From an uncultured Erythrobacteraceae bacterium (lineage in GTDB: Bacteria > Pseudomonadota > Alphaproteobacteria > Sphingomonadales > Sphingomonadaceae), in the NCBI GenBank assembly GCA_950071875.1, contig CATMNW010000198.1:1-5329 (forward strand): DNA of 5,329 nt, in the 5' to 3' direction. This document shows, one piece after another, positions 1 to 5,329 of the stretch; position 1 is the first letter of the stretch, and every line of letters starts with the position of its first letter. Under the pieces are notes generated by a model. It saw nothing but the letters and a program-made list of their open reading frames with translations. It was not told the DNA's origin and made no database searches. Made by a program: the position numbers and the translations under genes.

Positions 1-730
1 GCTTCAGCGCTTCGGGCCACGGGCTGGTTTCAACGTCCTCCGCATCCGGAAATGGTTTGCCCCCGGCGCGGGTCCAGCGATCGACGCCCAGTTCGGTCAG
101 GGCCGGTGCGACATCGCCTTCCATCATCATCGTCGCATCATGCCACGGACCATAGAGACTGCCGCGCGGTGTCTTGCGACGCGGGTCGACTTCCTTGTGA
201 TCCCGCGTGTCCCATCGCTTGTCGGTCATGTCGATCCCGCCACACACCGCGACCTTGTTATCGAGGATGGCCAGCTTCTGGTGATGCGTGCAACCGACAG
301 GATGCGCGGAATCGAATTTGAAGGTTATCCGGGGATGGCGCATCCAGCGCAGCAGATCATACCACATCGCGGCCCTGCCGACCGTCGACAGGGCGCCCAC
401 GCTCCACTTCAGGATACGAATATCGAGCTTCTTGCGCTTGCGGGCCAGCCACGCGATGAAACTTCCGAGACGGGAGGGAAACCCGCGCTTCCACGGTCGC
501 TGCCACCAGCGCCGTCCGCGAGACAGGTGGATGCGGGTGTCGAAATCCCACCCGATCAGGAAAATCCGCCGCCTCGAATTGAGCATGGCTTCCTGCATGA
601 ATGCGAAATAATCGGCGGCATCCACGATGACGCTCGCCCTCGTCGCATTCACATAGCGCCAGACACCCGGCTCAACCGACGGGTCGAGCCGGGAAACCCG
701 TTTGGGGTCGGGACTGTCGGTATCGCTCAT
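1..730 (-). CDS. Phospholipase D superfamily protein, N-terminal part (C-terminus beyond left edge)
   Basis: The frame starts at ATG 730-728 and stays open to the left edge, giving 243 residues without a stop. It contains one complete HKD catalytic motif, HQKLAILD, at residues 150-157 (His150, Lys152, Asp157), followed by CGGIDMTDKRWD, which is typical of PLD-family enzymes. An upstream segment reading RRRIFLIGWDFDTRI (about 54-68) matches the first strand and helix of a PLD catalytic half-domain. Members of this family cleave or transfer phosphodiester bonds, often in phospholipids, and normally need two HKD motifs; the second would lie outside the window. No signal peptide is seen, and residues 71-101 are rich in Arg, Lys and Trp, which could favour membrane contact. 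The start is supported by GGAGG at 739-735 just upstream. The gene follows the hemerythrin gene by 19 bp, so co-transcription is likely. The substrate cannot be decided: phospholipase, cardiolipin synthase-like or another phosphodiesterase are all possible. Confidence 0.88.
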   Translation of the reverse strand, partial: MSDTDSPDPKRVSRLDPSVEPGVWRYVNATRASVIVDAADYFAFMQEAMLNSRRRIFLIGWDFDTRIHLSRGRRWWQRPWKRGFPSRLGSFIAWLARKRKKLDIRILKWSVGALSTVGRAAMWYDLLRWMRHPRITFKFDSAHPVGCTHHQKLAILDNKVAVCGGIDMTDKRWDTRDHKEVDPRRKTPRGSLYGPWHDATMMMEGDVAPALTELGVDRWTRAGGKPFPDAEDVETSPWPEALK

Positions 731-749
731 ATGCCCTCCCCGGCCCGTG

Positions 750-1241
750 CTATTCCTTGGCTTCTTCCTTCTTTTCCGGGGTCACCTCGGCTTCGGCCTT
801 TTCCTCTTTCTTCCGGCGATCGAAAACACGTTCCATGTGCTCCATGTCGTCTTCATCGAGGTACTTTTCAAAGTCGGGGAAGTGATCTTCCTCCTCTTCG
901 TTGATGTGGTGGCGATACTGGTGGTCGAAGTTCTTGAACTTGGTCAGCCAACCGCCTTCGGACATATCGGTCGCCGCAAGATCGTTGAGTGCTTCCTCGA
1001 TCTCGTGATGCTCCGCGACGGAGTGGCGCGTCTCGCCCGTAGTCGGCGGCTTGCGCAGCATGGTTGAATACAGCGCTTGTTCTTCGGCGGCTGCGTGGGA
1101 CTTGAGTTCCTTGGTCAGTTCCGTGAACAGGCTTTCGCGCTCTTCGCTGTCACCGCTCGTTTCCAGCAGCTTGTCGAGCAGCTCGCGATGCTTGTCGTGG
1201 TCTTTCTTGAGGCGTGCGAAAATTTCGGTGGCGTCGGTCAT
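750..1241 (-). CDS. Hemerythrin HHE cation-binding domain protein
   Basis: This is a 163-residue soluble protein. Histidines and acidic residues are spaced as in a hemerythrin-like four-helix bundle: DHDKH (H15/H18), SHAAAEE (H49, E53), EHHEIEE (H78/H79) and YRHHINEEEEDHFP (H111/H112, E116, H120). Such proteins bind a di-iron centre and have been linked to oxygen, nitric oxide or iron handling and to stress responses; the exact role here is not known. After residue 140 the chain becomes a highly charged Lys/Glu tail of about 23 residues, probably disordered. The start at 1241 is preferred because GGAG at 1255-1252 lies 10 nt before it. An in-frame ATG at 1250-1248 would lie only one base from that site. 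Longer in-frame extensions run back through the intergenic region and are unlikely. The stop precedes the PLD gene by 19 bp, which suggests an operon. Confidence 0.9.
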   Translation of the reverse strand: MTDATEIFARLKKDHDKHRELLDKLLETSGDSEERESLFTELTKELKSHAAAEEQALYSTMLRKPPTTGETRHSVAEHHEIEEALNDLAATDMSEGGWLTKFKNFDHQYRHHINEEEEDHFPDFEKYLDEDDMEHMERVFDRRKKEEKAEAEVTPEKKEEAKE

Positions 1242-1266
1242 CTGGAACATTCTCCTTCGCCAGATG

Positions 1267-1291
1267 AACAGGCCAGCGGCTGCTGGGTTCC
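1267..1291 (-). promoter_or_regulatory. Possible EcfG-type (general stress) promoter for the hemerythrin-PLD operon
   Basis: Reading the minus strand, GGAAC lies at 1291-1287, followed by a 16-nt spacer and TGTT at 1270-1267. The alphaproteobacterial EcfG consensus is GGAAC, about 16-17 nt, then CGTT, so one base of the -10 element differs. A start of transcription near 1260 would leave a short leader that still holds the ribosome binding site at 1258-1252. The spacer contains an inverted repeat with arms CCAGC and GCTGG (1273-1286). This is a visual match only. Confidence 0.35.
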
Positions 1292-1395
1292 GAACGCGTG
1301 CCGGTATAGCGACAGGAGCATGGGTAGAGAGCCAATTTGTGACCTGCGGGCTTGTTCGCTCCATTCGACAGACCCGCATCGACATAACCGCAACC

Positions 1396-1430
1396 AAAAA
1401 AGCCCACGACCCCGATCGGGGGTCATGGGC
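1396..1430 (-). terminator. Intrinsic terminator of tRNA-Arg
   Basis: On the minus strand a 12-bp stem is formed by 1430-1419 and 1413-1402, with a 5-nt loop (1418-1414) and one internal G-T pair. Six T residues follow directly (1401-1396). It starts five bases after the encoded CCA of the tRNA, so it ends the tRNA transcript and separates it from the hemerythrin operon. Confidence 0.9.
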
Positions 1431-1435
1431 TTGTT

Positions 1436-1512
1436 TGGCGCGCCAGGAAGGATTCGAACCTCCGGCCGCCTGATTCGTAGTCAGGTACTCTATCCAGCTG
1501 AGCTACTGGCGC
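1436..1512 (-). tRNA. tRNA-Arg (anticodon ACG)
   Basis: A full cloverleaf folds on the minus strand. The acceptor stem is GCGCCAG with CTGGCGC. The D arm starts GCTC and ends GAGT. The anticodon stem CCTGA/TCAGG encloses loop CTACGAA, which gives anticodon ACG. The T stem GGAGG/CCTTC encloses TTCGAAT. The discriminator base is G, and CCA is encoded at 1438-1436. Total length is 77 nt. The ACG anticodon is normally edited to ICG by TadA and then reads CGU, CGC and CGA. The D stem and T stem each contain one G-T wobble, which is unremarkable. Confidence 0.97.
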
Positions 1513-1525
1513 GCTTGGAGGGCGC

Positions 1526-1554
1526 CACATAGGCAGGCACTCCAGCCTTGGCAA
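1526..1554 (-). promoter_or_regulatory. Probable sigma-70-type promoter of tRNA-Arg
   Basis: On the minus strand TTGCCA (1554-1549) is separated by 17 nt from TATGTG (1531-1526). Transcription would begin around 1519, just before the mature tRNA 5' end at 1512, which fits a tRNA promoter. It lies directly after the mutT-like stop codon (1560-1558). This is assigned by eye. Confidence 0.45.
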
Positions 1555-1557
1555 CAC

Positions 1558-1980
1558 CTAAATCGTGCTTTTTGCGAAGAGCTGCCTTGCAAGTTCCACA
1601 TCGAGCGGTGGCTTATCCAGTCGCTCGACCTCTTGCGGCAGGAACCATCCAACCTCCCCGCCCTCCAACGCGGTCATGTCGGACCCGTCCCAGACACTTT
1701 TGTAAAGGAGTATGACAATCGGAGATTGGCCAGTTTCGCCTGGCTCGTCAGCAAATCCGGAAGGCGACAGACCAGCCCTGTCGAGCTTCAGATCGAGCTC
1801 TTCGACGATCTCCCGAACCAGCGCATCGCGCGGTTTTTCGCCAGTTTCGACCTTGCCTCCGGGAAATTCCCATAGCCCCCCATGATGCTTCCCAAGCGGA
1901 CGGCGATGCATGAGCCAGCGCCCGGCGCCATCGCTGAGTGCAAGTGCGACCACGCAGGTCCATGTCGGTTTTCTTTCCAA
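1558..1980 (-). CDS. mutT: MutT-like Nudix hydrolase (probable 8-oxo-dGTP diphosphatase)
   Basis: This 140-residue protein carries a Nudix box from G42 to L64: G42-x5-E48-x7-R56-E57-I-V-E60-E61-L-D63-L. The catalytic RE..EE residues are intact. The position usually held by Gly near the end of the box is Asp63, a variation I regard as tolerated. The preceding segment GGLWEFPGGKVE (33-45) is the typical MutT form. Family members hydrolyse nucleoside triphosphates such as 8-oxo-dGTP to monophosphate plus pyrophosphate and so prevent mutation, but other Nudix substrates are possible. The start is TTG at 1980-1978. No in-frame ATG lies nearby: the ATG seen ten codons in is out of frame, and the next candidate is GTG at codon 10. 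The TTG start yields the usual short leader before the first beta strand (CVVALAL). The ribosome binding site is weak (AGGA about 11 nt upstream). The gene is divergent from the flp pair. Confidence 0.88.
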   Translation of the reverse strand: MERKPTWTCVVALALSDGAGRWLMHRRPLGKHHGGLWEFPGGKVETGEKPRDALVREIVEELDLKLDRAGLSPSGFADEPGETGQSPIVILLYKSVWDGSDMTALEGGEVGWFLPQEVERLDKPPLDVELARQLFAKSTI

Positions 1981-2003
1981 CTTCGGCAGCGTCCTAAACC
2001 TTT

Positions 2004-2032
2004 TTTTAACGGGATCGCCCGTAATCGTTCAA
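2004..2032 (-). promoter_or_regulatory. Possible promoter of mutT with an internal palindrome
   Basis: On the minus strand TTGAAC (2032-2027) and TTAAAA (2009-2004) are separated by 17 nt. The -35 matches the consensus well and the -10 only partly. The spacer holds an inverted repeat, ACGGG-ATCG-CCCGT (2009-2022 on the plus strand). It sits between two divergent genes and might be an operator. No regulator is identified. Confidence 0.3.
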
Positions 2033-2070
2033 TGTCAGCTCAGACAAGTGACGAAATGGGGCATCGAAAA

Positions 2071-2250
2071 ATGGTCAAATTCCTACGCAAACTAGGACGC
2101 GACACACGCGGTGCAACTGCAGTCGAATATGGGCTGATACTTGCTCTGGTTTTTCTTTCCATGGTGGGCGCGGTGCAGTCATTCGGCACCGAAGCAATCA
2201 CGATGTGGAGCAAAATCGAAGCGTCCGTCATTGCCGCATCGGGGGTTTGA
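2071..2250 (+). CDS. Flp-type class III prepilin, first copy
   Basis: This is a 59-residue protein with a short basic leader (MVKFLRKLGRDTRG) followed by ATAVEYGLI. The prepilin cleavage site is G14/A15, with the conserved Glu19 and Tyr20 at +5 and +6, as required by TadV/CpaA-type prepilin peptidases. A hydrophobic helix follows (about 21-38). The mature chain, about 45 residues, would be a Flp (Tad) pilin subunit used for adhesion or biofilm formation. It diverges from the second copy downstream: the helix reads LILALVFLSMVGAV rather than an Ala-rich one, and the tail ends SVIAASGV. The start at 2071 is preferred because GGGG (2058-2061) lies 9 nt upstream and the leader then has the usual length. 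An in-frame ATG at 2056 would add five residues. The ribosome binding site is much weaker than that of the second copy, so this may be a minor pilin or a decaying duplicate. Confidence 0.85.
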   Translation: MVKFLRKLGRDTRGATAVEYGLILALVFLSMVGAVQSFGTEAITMWSKIEASVIAASGV

Positions 2251-2373
2251 GGGACTGAAAAGTAGCTCGAAGAAGTTAGGATTTTTTCAATAACTTCGGG
2301 TCATTAAGCAAAGTCGCTCGAACCATTATTTTCGGGGCGAGCCGGGAACGAAGACTGAACCAGGAGACATCAC
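2251..2373 (+). promoter_or_regulatory. Leader region between the two flp genes, with a hairpin
   Basis: The 123-bp gap is AT-richer than its surroundings. It contains a perfect inverted repeat of 7 bp, GAAGTTA (2272-2278) and TAACTTC (2291-2297), around a 12-nt loop that includes six T residues. No T run follows the stem, so it is not a standard terminator. A separate promoter for the second flp gene could lie between it and the ribosome binding site at 2362, but I see no clear -35/-10 pair. Confidence 0.3.
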
Positions 2374-2547
2374 ATGAAGTTTTTCAACAAGCTGCGCCGC
2401 AACGAAGAAGGTGCAACCGCCATCGAATACGGCCTCATCGCTGCCCTGATCGCCGTTGCTGCGATCACCGCCATGCAGAGCCTCGGCAACGAGCTGAGCA
2501 CGACCTTCAACAAGGTTGGCACCACGATGAGCTCGTCGAACGTCTAA
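2374..2547 (+). CDS. flp: Flp-type class III prepilin, second copy (likely major pilin)
   Basis: This is a 57-residue protein with leader MKFFNKLRRNEEG, cleavage expected at G13/A14, then ATAIEYGLIAALIAVAAI. Glu18 and Tyr19 occupy +5 and +6 of the mature chain, the hallmark of Flp pilins. The processed subunit of 44 residues is an amphipathic, Ala-rich helix with a Ser/Thr-rich C-terminus (TTMSSSNV). Such subunits polymerise into thin adhesive Tad pili after processing by a TadV/CpaA peptidase and export by the TadA ATPase; none of these is encoded here. A strong ribosome binding site, AGGAG (2362-2366), lies 7 nt before the ATG, and an intrinsic terminator follows the gene. Together these suggest high expression. 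The sequence ATA(V/I)EYGLI is shared with the first copy, which points to tandem duplication. Confidence 0.93.
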   Translation: MKFFNKLRRNEEGATAIEYGLIAALIAVAAITAMQSLGNELSTTFNKVGTTMSSSNV

Positions 2548-2575
2548 TAGACGAAGCGAACAGCTTTACAGTCAA

Positions 2576-2603
2576 GGCGGCGAGGGAAACCTCGCCGCCT
2601 TTT
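2576..2603 (+). terminator. Intrinsic terminator after the flp pair
   Basis: A perfect 10-bp GC-rich stem (2576-2585 with 2590-2599) closes a GAAA tetraloop and is followed by TTTTCTTTT. Two further A-T pairs can extend it. It also lies beyond the 3' end of the convergent M48 gene, but the T tract on that side is poor, so it should act mainly on the flp transcript. Confidence 0.92.
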
Positions 2604-2631
2604 CTTTTGTGCGGAGCGTTCCTGAGAAAGC

Positions 2632-4110
2632 TCAGTTACCGCGTACGACCACTTTGACCTTCTGCCCGGCAGTAAGGCCTTCATTCGAAGTCAGTCCGTT
2701 GAGGACGCGGAAGCGTTCGACCTGATTGTCGCTGTAAGCCATCCGGCTTGCCAGCGAATTTACCGTGTCGCCGCTGCGCACGGTCACCACGTCAATGACA
2801 CGCGGAATTACGCCTGCAGCGGTTTGCGAATCGATCCGGCGCATCGAACCGAACATCTGGTTGAATGTTCCGGACTGCCCCGCCGGTGTAATGGCGAGGA
2901 AGTGATACGCGCGATCGTTCGCGAATTCATAGGCGAATACGGTTACGTCCACCTGCCCGCTACCCGATTGCACGCGGGCCGTGCCGTAAGCAGCAGGGAG
3001 CCCGTTGACGGTCGTTTTCTGGATCGACTGCGGTCGGATCTGCTGTTGCTGGCTCAACCCGGAAAATACGCTGGTAACGTAGCTGTCGAGGTTGTTGCTA
3101 TATGGCGCGAGGCTGAATTGCGGCTGCCCGCTCTGGCCCTGGATCGTGACCGCGCGGGTCCCGTTGACCATGTAGAAGCCCTGCGGTGCGGTGAAGGCAA
3201 GACGCAGTTCCGGATGGATGAACTGCCGCCCTTCGACAACGCCTTGCGCGGGATCATCGCCATAAACCAGGCCATCGATGCGTGTGAGGAAGGTGTCGCG
3301 ATTGGTTACGCCGCCCGAAGATCCGGTGGCATTTGCCTTCGACAGCGCGGTCTGAACGCGGCTTGCCGGGTCCGGGTGGGTCGAAGCCCATTCCGGGATC
3401 TGCGCGTTGTCGCGTCCCTGCACACGGGCATCCAGGGCATTCTGCAGCGCGAGGCTCTGAAGAACGGTGCCCATTGCACGCGGATCGTAGCCGGCTTGGT
3501 TAAGGTACCGGATGCCCAGTTCGTCAGCCTCAAGTTCCTGACCGCGCGAGAAGCGCAGGGTGAGAAGCTGCGAACCCTGCAGCAGCGTTTCGCCAACCTG
3601 TTGTCCAAGCCCGCTATTACCGAGCAGGATGCCTGAAAGGATTGCCCCGGCCGCGCCGAGCAGGGTGTTCTGCTGAGCCTTGGCTTGTCGGCGCTGGGAA
3701 TGGCGCGCCGCAACGTGCCCGACTTCGTGGCCAAGCACGCCTGCAAGCTCTGCTTCATTGTTCATCAGCGCCACCAGTTGGCGGGTGGTGTAGATATAGC
3801 CACCCGGAATGGCGAAAGCATTGTTCACCGGGCTGTTCAGCATCGAGACCGTGAATGATTCGCGCGCGTTGCCAAGACCTGACTGAACGGCGATGTTCTT
3901 ACCCACCTGCTCGACATATTGCGCCTGGCTTCCGGTCATCGCACCGCCAAATTCGGCCAGCAGCTGAGGGTGCGCCTGGGCGCCGGTCTGTGCCTCGCTC
4001 TGGGTGATAGGCGCCGAGGCGCTCGGAATTTCTCCTCCGCCCATGCAACCCGCAAGCGCGAGCGAAAGGGCGGTGAGCGAAGATGCGGCAGTGAGTTTGA
4101 TACGCGACAT
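2632..4110 (-). CDS. M48 family metalloprotease lipoprotein with C-terminal LysM domain
   Basis: This is a 492-residue protein. It begins with a lipoprotein signal peptide whose lipobox LALAGC ends in Cys22; Met at +2 does not signal retention in the inner membrane, so an outer membrane anchor facing the periplasm is likely. The M48 domain spans about 45-260, with the zinc motif HEVGH at 128-132 and the third ligand in ELEAD (Glu192, Asp196). A conserved STHP (His235) lies at a position comparable to the regulatory histidine of E. coli BepA, which is an inference from spacing. A middle domain (about 285-425) is of unknown function. A LysM-like domain (about 440-490, VRSGDTVNSLASR to LTAGQKVKVV) should bind peptidoglycan. 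By analogy with BepA it may degrade misfolded outer membrane proteins. The ATG at 4110 is chosen because it gives a proper signal peptide and has GGGGAA (4121-4116) 5 nt upstream. A longer TTG start at 4155 would add 15 residues before the signal. The gene lies 125 bp downstream of accA. Confidence 0.92.
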   Translation of the reverse strand: MSRIKLTAASSLTALSLALAGCMGGGEIPSASAPITQSEAQTGAQAHPQLLAEFGGAMTGSQAQYVEQVGKNIAVQSGLGNARESFTVSMLNSPVNNAFAIPGGYIYTTRQLVALMNNEAELAGVLGHEVGHVAARHSQRRQAKAQQNTLLGAAGAILSGILLGNSGLGQQVGETLLQGSQLLTLRFSRGQELEADELGIRYLNQAGYDPRAMGTVLQSLALQNALDARVQGRDNAQIPEWASTHPDPASRVQTALSKANATGSSGGVTNRDTFLTRIDGLVYGDDPAQGVVEGRQFIHPELRLAFTAPQGFYMVNGTRAVTIQGQSGQPQFSLAPYSNNLDSYVTSVFSGLSQQQQIRPQSIQKTTVNGLPAAYGTARVQSGSGQVDVTVFAYEFANDRAYHFLAITPAGQSGTFNQMFGSMRRIDSQTAAGVIPRVIDVVTVRSGDTVNSLASRMAYSDNQVERFRVLNGLTSNEGLTAGQKVKVVVRGN

Positions 4111-4235
4111 GAAAGTTCCCCGATTGCCAGCCGGTCCTGCCTTGCTTTCGGACAAGGCGGAGCGACCGTGTTCGTTTACGGTAAGCAGAACAGGGGAATG
4201 CTGACCTTTGTTCCCGCCCCTTCAAGGGCTTCGGG
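4111..4235 (-). other. Intergenic region between accA and the M48 gene
   Basis: The gap of 125 bp holds no gene. An imperfect hairpin (GCCCTT with AGGGGC, about 4217-4230) follows the accA stop but lacks a T run, so it is not a clear terminator. GGAAC at 4214-4210, a 17-nt spacer and TGTT at 4192-4189 resemble an EcfG-type promoter, with the same -10 mismatch as the element before the hemerythrin gene. Read-through from accA is equally possible. Confidence 0.3.
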
Positions 4236-5177
4236 TCAGCTCGCCAGTGTCAGGAAGCGTTCTTCGCGCAGCCGCTTGAGTTCGTGCGGTGCATAGCGAC
4301 CCAGCATGTCGAGCTCTTCGCCAATAGCTGTGCCAAGCGCATTCGCAGCGGCCTTGGGATCGCGATGCGCACCGCCAACCGGTTCTGGCACGATCCTGTC
4401 GATCACGCCGAGTTTTTCGAGGTCCTGTGCAGTGACCTTCATGGCTTCGGCGGCATCAGGCGCCTTTTCGGCGGTGCGCCACAGGATCGAAGCGCAACCT
4501 TCGGGAGAGATTACCGAGTATACCGCATGTTCCATCATCAGCACGCGTTCCGCGCTGGCCAAGGCCACGGCGCCGCCCGATCCGCCCTCCCCGACAATCG
4601 CGGCCACCATGGGGACCGGAAGTGCCAGGCAGGCTTCGGTCGAGCGGGCAATGGCTTCGGCCTGGCCGCGTTCCTCCGCTTCGACGCCCGGAAATGCACC
4701 CGAGGTGTCCACCAGCGTGACAACCGGAAGCCCGAAACGGCCCGCCATTTCCATCAGGCGGATCGCCTTGCGGTAGCCTTCGGGTTTGCCCATGCCGAAA
4801 TTGTGCCGGAGCCGGGATTCGGTGTCGTGCCCCTTCTCGTGGCCGATCAGCACGACCCGGCGCTCGCCGAGCTTCGCCAGCCCGCCGATGATCGCCTCGT
4901 CCTCGGCGAAGTAGCGATCGCCGCCGAGCGGGACGAAATCGTCGAAGATGTTGGCGACGTAATCGCGGAAGTGCGGGCGGCCCGGGTGGCGGGCGACCTG
5001 GGTCTTCTGCCACGGGCTGAGCCGCGCATAGGTCCCGCCGAGCAAGGTCGCGCGCTTCTCGCGCAGTTTTTCGATCTCGCCCGAAAGGTCGACGTCCTCG
5101 CCGGACGCGCTTTCAAGCTCGGTGATGCGCGAATCGATCTCCGCGATCGGTTTCTCGAATTCGAGATAGGATGCCAT
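4236..5177 (-). CDS. accA: Acetyl-CoA carboxylase carboxyltransferase, alpha subunit
   Basis: This 313-residue protein is close to the E. coli AccA length of 319. With AccD it transfers the carboxyl group from carboxybiotin on AccB to acetyl-CoA, making malonyl-CoA for fatty acid synthesis in the cytoplasm. The N-terminus (1-45) is a helical, coiled-coil-like segment starting MASYLEFEKPIAEIDSRI, as expected for AccA. The carboxyltransferase (crotonase-fold) domain follows. Diagnostic motifs are GGDRYFAEDEAIIGG (85-99), MGKPEGYRKA (129-138), DTSGAFPG (157-164), the glycine-rich oxyanion-hole loop GEGGSGGA (196-203) and SPEGCASILWR (224-234). All appear intact. The ATG at 5177-5175 gives the family's usual N-terminus; the ribosome binding site is weak. 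No other fatty acid gene is in view, and accD is normally elsewhere in these bacteria. Confidence 0.97.
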   Translation of the reverse strand: MASYLEFEKPIAEIDSRITELESASGEDVDLSGEIEKLREKRATLLGGTYARLSPWQKTQVARHPGRPHFRDYVANIFDDFVPLGGDRYFAEDEAIIGGLAKLGERRVVLIGHEKGHDTESRLRHNFGMGKPEGYRKAIRLMEMAGRFGLPVVTLVDTSGAFPGVEAEERGQAEAIARSTEACLALPVPMVAAIVGEGGSGGAVALASAERVLMMEHAVYSVISPEGCASILWRTAEKAPDAAEAMKVTAQDLEKLGVIDRIVPEPVGGAHRDPKAAANALGTAIGEELDMLGRYAPHELKRLREERFLTLAS

Positions 5178-5329
5178 GCGGACCCGCTACCGCCCCCGCC
5201 CGCGCGCCCCGGTCCCGATACGTTCAGCGGCGGAGGGATCGACTCGATTGGCATCGCAGACGAAAGGGACGCTGTTCCGGTGATGGAGTCGTATGTCGAG
5301 CGGCTGCTCGCTCTTTGCCGCAGATACCC
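5178..5329. other. Upstream region of accA at the right edge, no assignable gene
   Basis: The first 30 bp next to accA are very GC-rich (C runs at 5193-5197 and 5207-5210) and give no clear promoter. On the plus strand a GTG-ATG pair at 5280-5285 opens a frame (MESYVERLLALCRRYP) that runs off the edge; it could be the start of a divergent gene. On the minus strand one frame is open from the edge to TAG at 5188-5186 and another to TGA at 5226-5224, but neither translation resembles a known C-terminus. There is too little sequence to decide. Confidence 0.3.

Noticed and set aside
140..904. Plus-strand open frame of 254 codons opposite the PLD and hemerythrin genes
   Set aside because: Its translation is rich in Pro, Arg and His with no domain, and it overlaps two minus-strand genes with clear catalytic or metal-binding motifs.
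1242..1397. Upstream extension of the hemerythrin frame by 52 residues
   Set aside because: The extension runs up to the tRNA terminator, lacks a ribosome binding site and shows no hemerythrin-like sequence. The ATG at 1241 has a well-placed GGAG.
1436..1512. tRNA-Arg as an integration site for a mobile element
   Set aside because: No integrase, no duplicated 3' end of the tRNA and no foreign-looking genes are visible on either side.
1882..2070. Upstream extension of the first flp frame by 63 codons
   Set aside because: It overlaps mutT on the other strand, and prepilins need a short basic leader directly before the Gly cleavage site.
2824..3636. Plus-strand open frame of 270 codons opposite the M48 gene
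   Set aside because: It is a high-GC shadow frame. The minus strand encodes an intact lipobox, HEXXH and LysM.
4847..5254. Minus-strand open frame of 135 codons overlapping the accA start
   Set aside because: It is out of frame with accA, rich in Arg, Ser and Pro, and follows the GC-rich codon pattern of accA as a shadow.

Overview
The window looks like core chromosome from an alphaproteobacterium of the order Sphingomonadales, probably near Erythrobacter and relatives. This is an inference from the style of AccA, the MutT-type Nudix protein and the M48-LysM lipoprotein, and from the moderately high GC content; no taxonomic search was run. The window is cut at both ends.

Left part (1-1250, minus strand): a phospholipase D-superfamily gene runs off the left edge, so its C-terminal half is missing. 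A hemerythrin HHE protein lies 19 bp upstream of it, and the two read as one short operon. The 145-bp stretch in front of the hemerythrin gene contains a GGAAC-N16-TGTT element resembling promoters of the alphaproteobacterial general stress sigma factor EcfG.

Centre-left (1396-1980, minus strand): tRNA-Arg(ACG) with an encoded CCA, a strong intrinsic terminator after it and a likely promoter before it, then a MutT-like Nudix hydrolase that starts with TTG.

Centre (1981-2603, plus strand): a divergent intergenic region leads into two tandem Flp-type class III prepilin genes of 59 and 57 codons. The second has a strong ribosome binding site and ends at an excellent intrinsic terminator. No tad/cpa assembly gene is visible, so the pilins must use machinery encoded elsewhere if they are functional.

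Right part (2632-5177, minus strand): a lipoprotein M48 metalloprotease with a C-terminal LysM domain, preceded by accA, the alpha subunit of the acetyl-CoA carboxylase carboxyltransferase. The M48 gene converges with the flp pair. The last 152 bp cannot be assigned to a gene.

Most of this is ordinary housekeeping and envelope content. The points most worth a second look are the orphan pair of unequal Flp prepilins, the hemerythrin-PLD pair with its possible stress promoter, and the palindrome between mutT and flp. I found no convincing evidence of a wholly new system.
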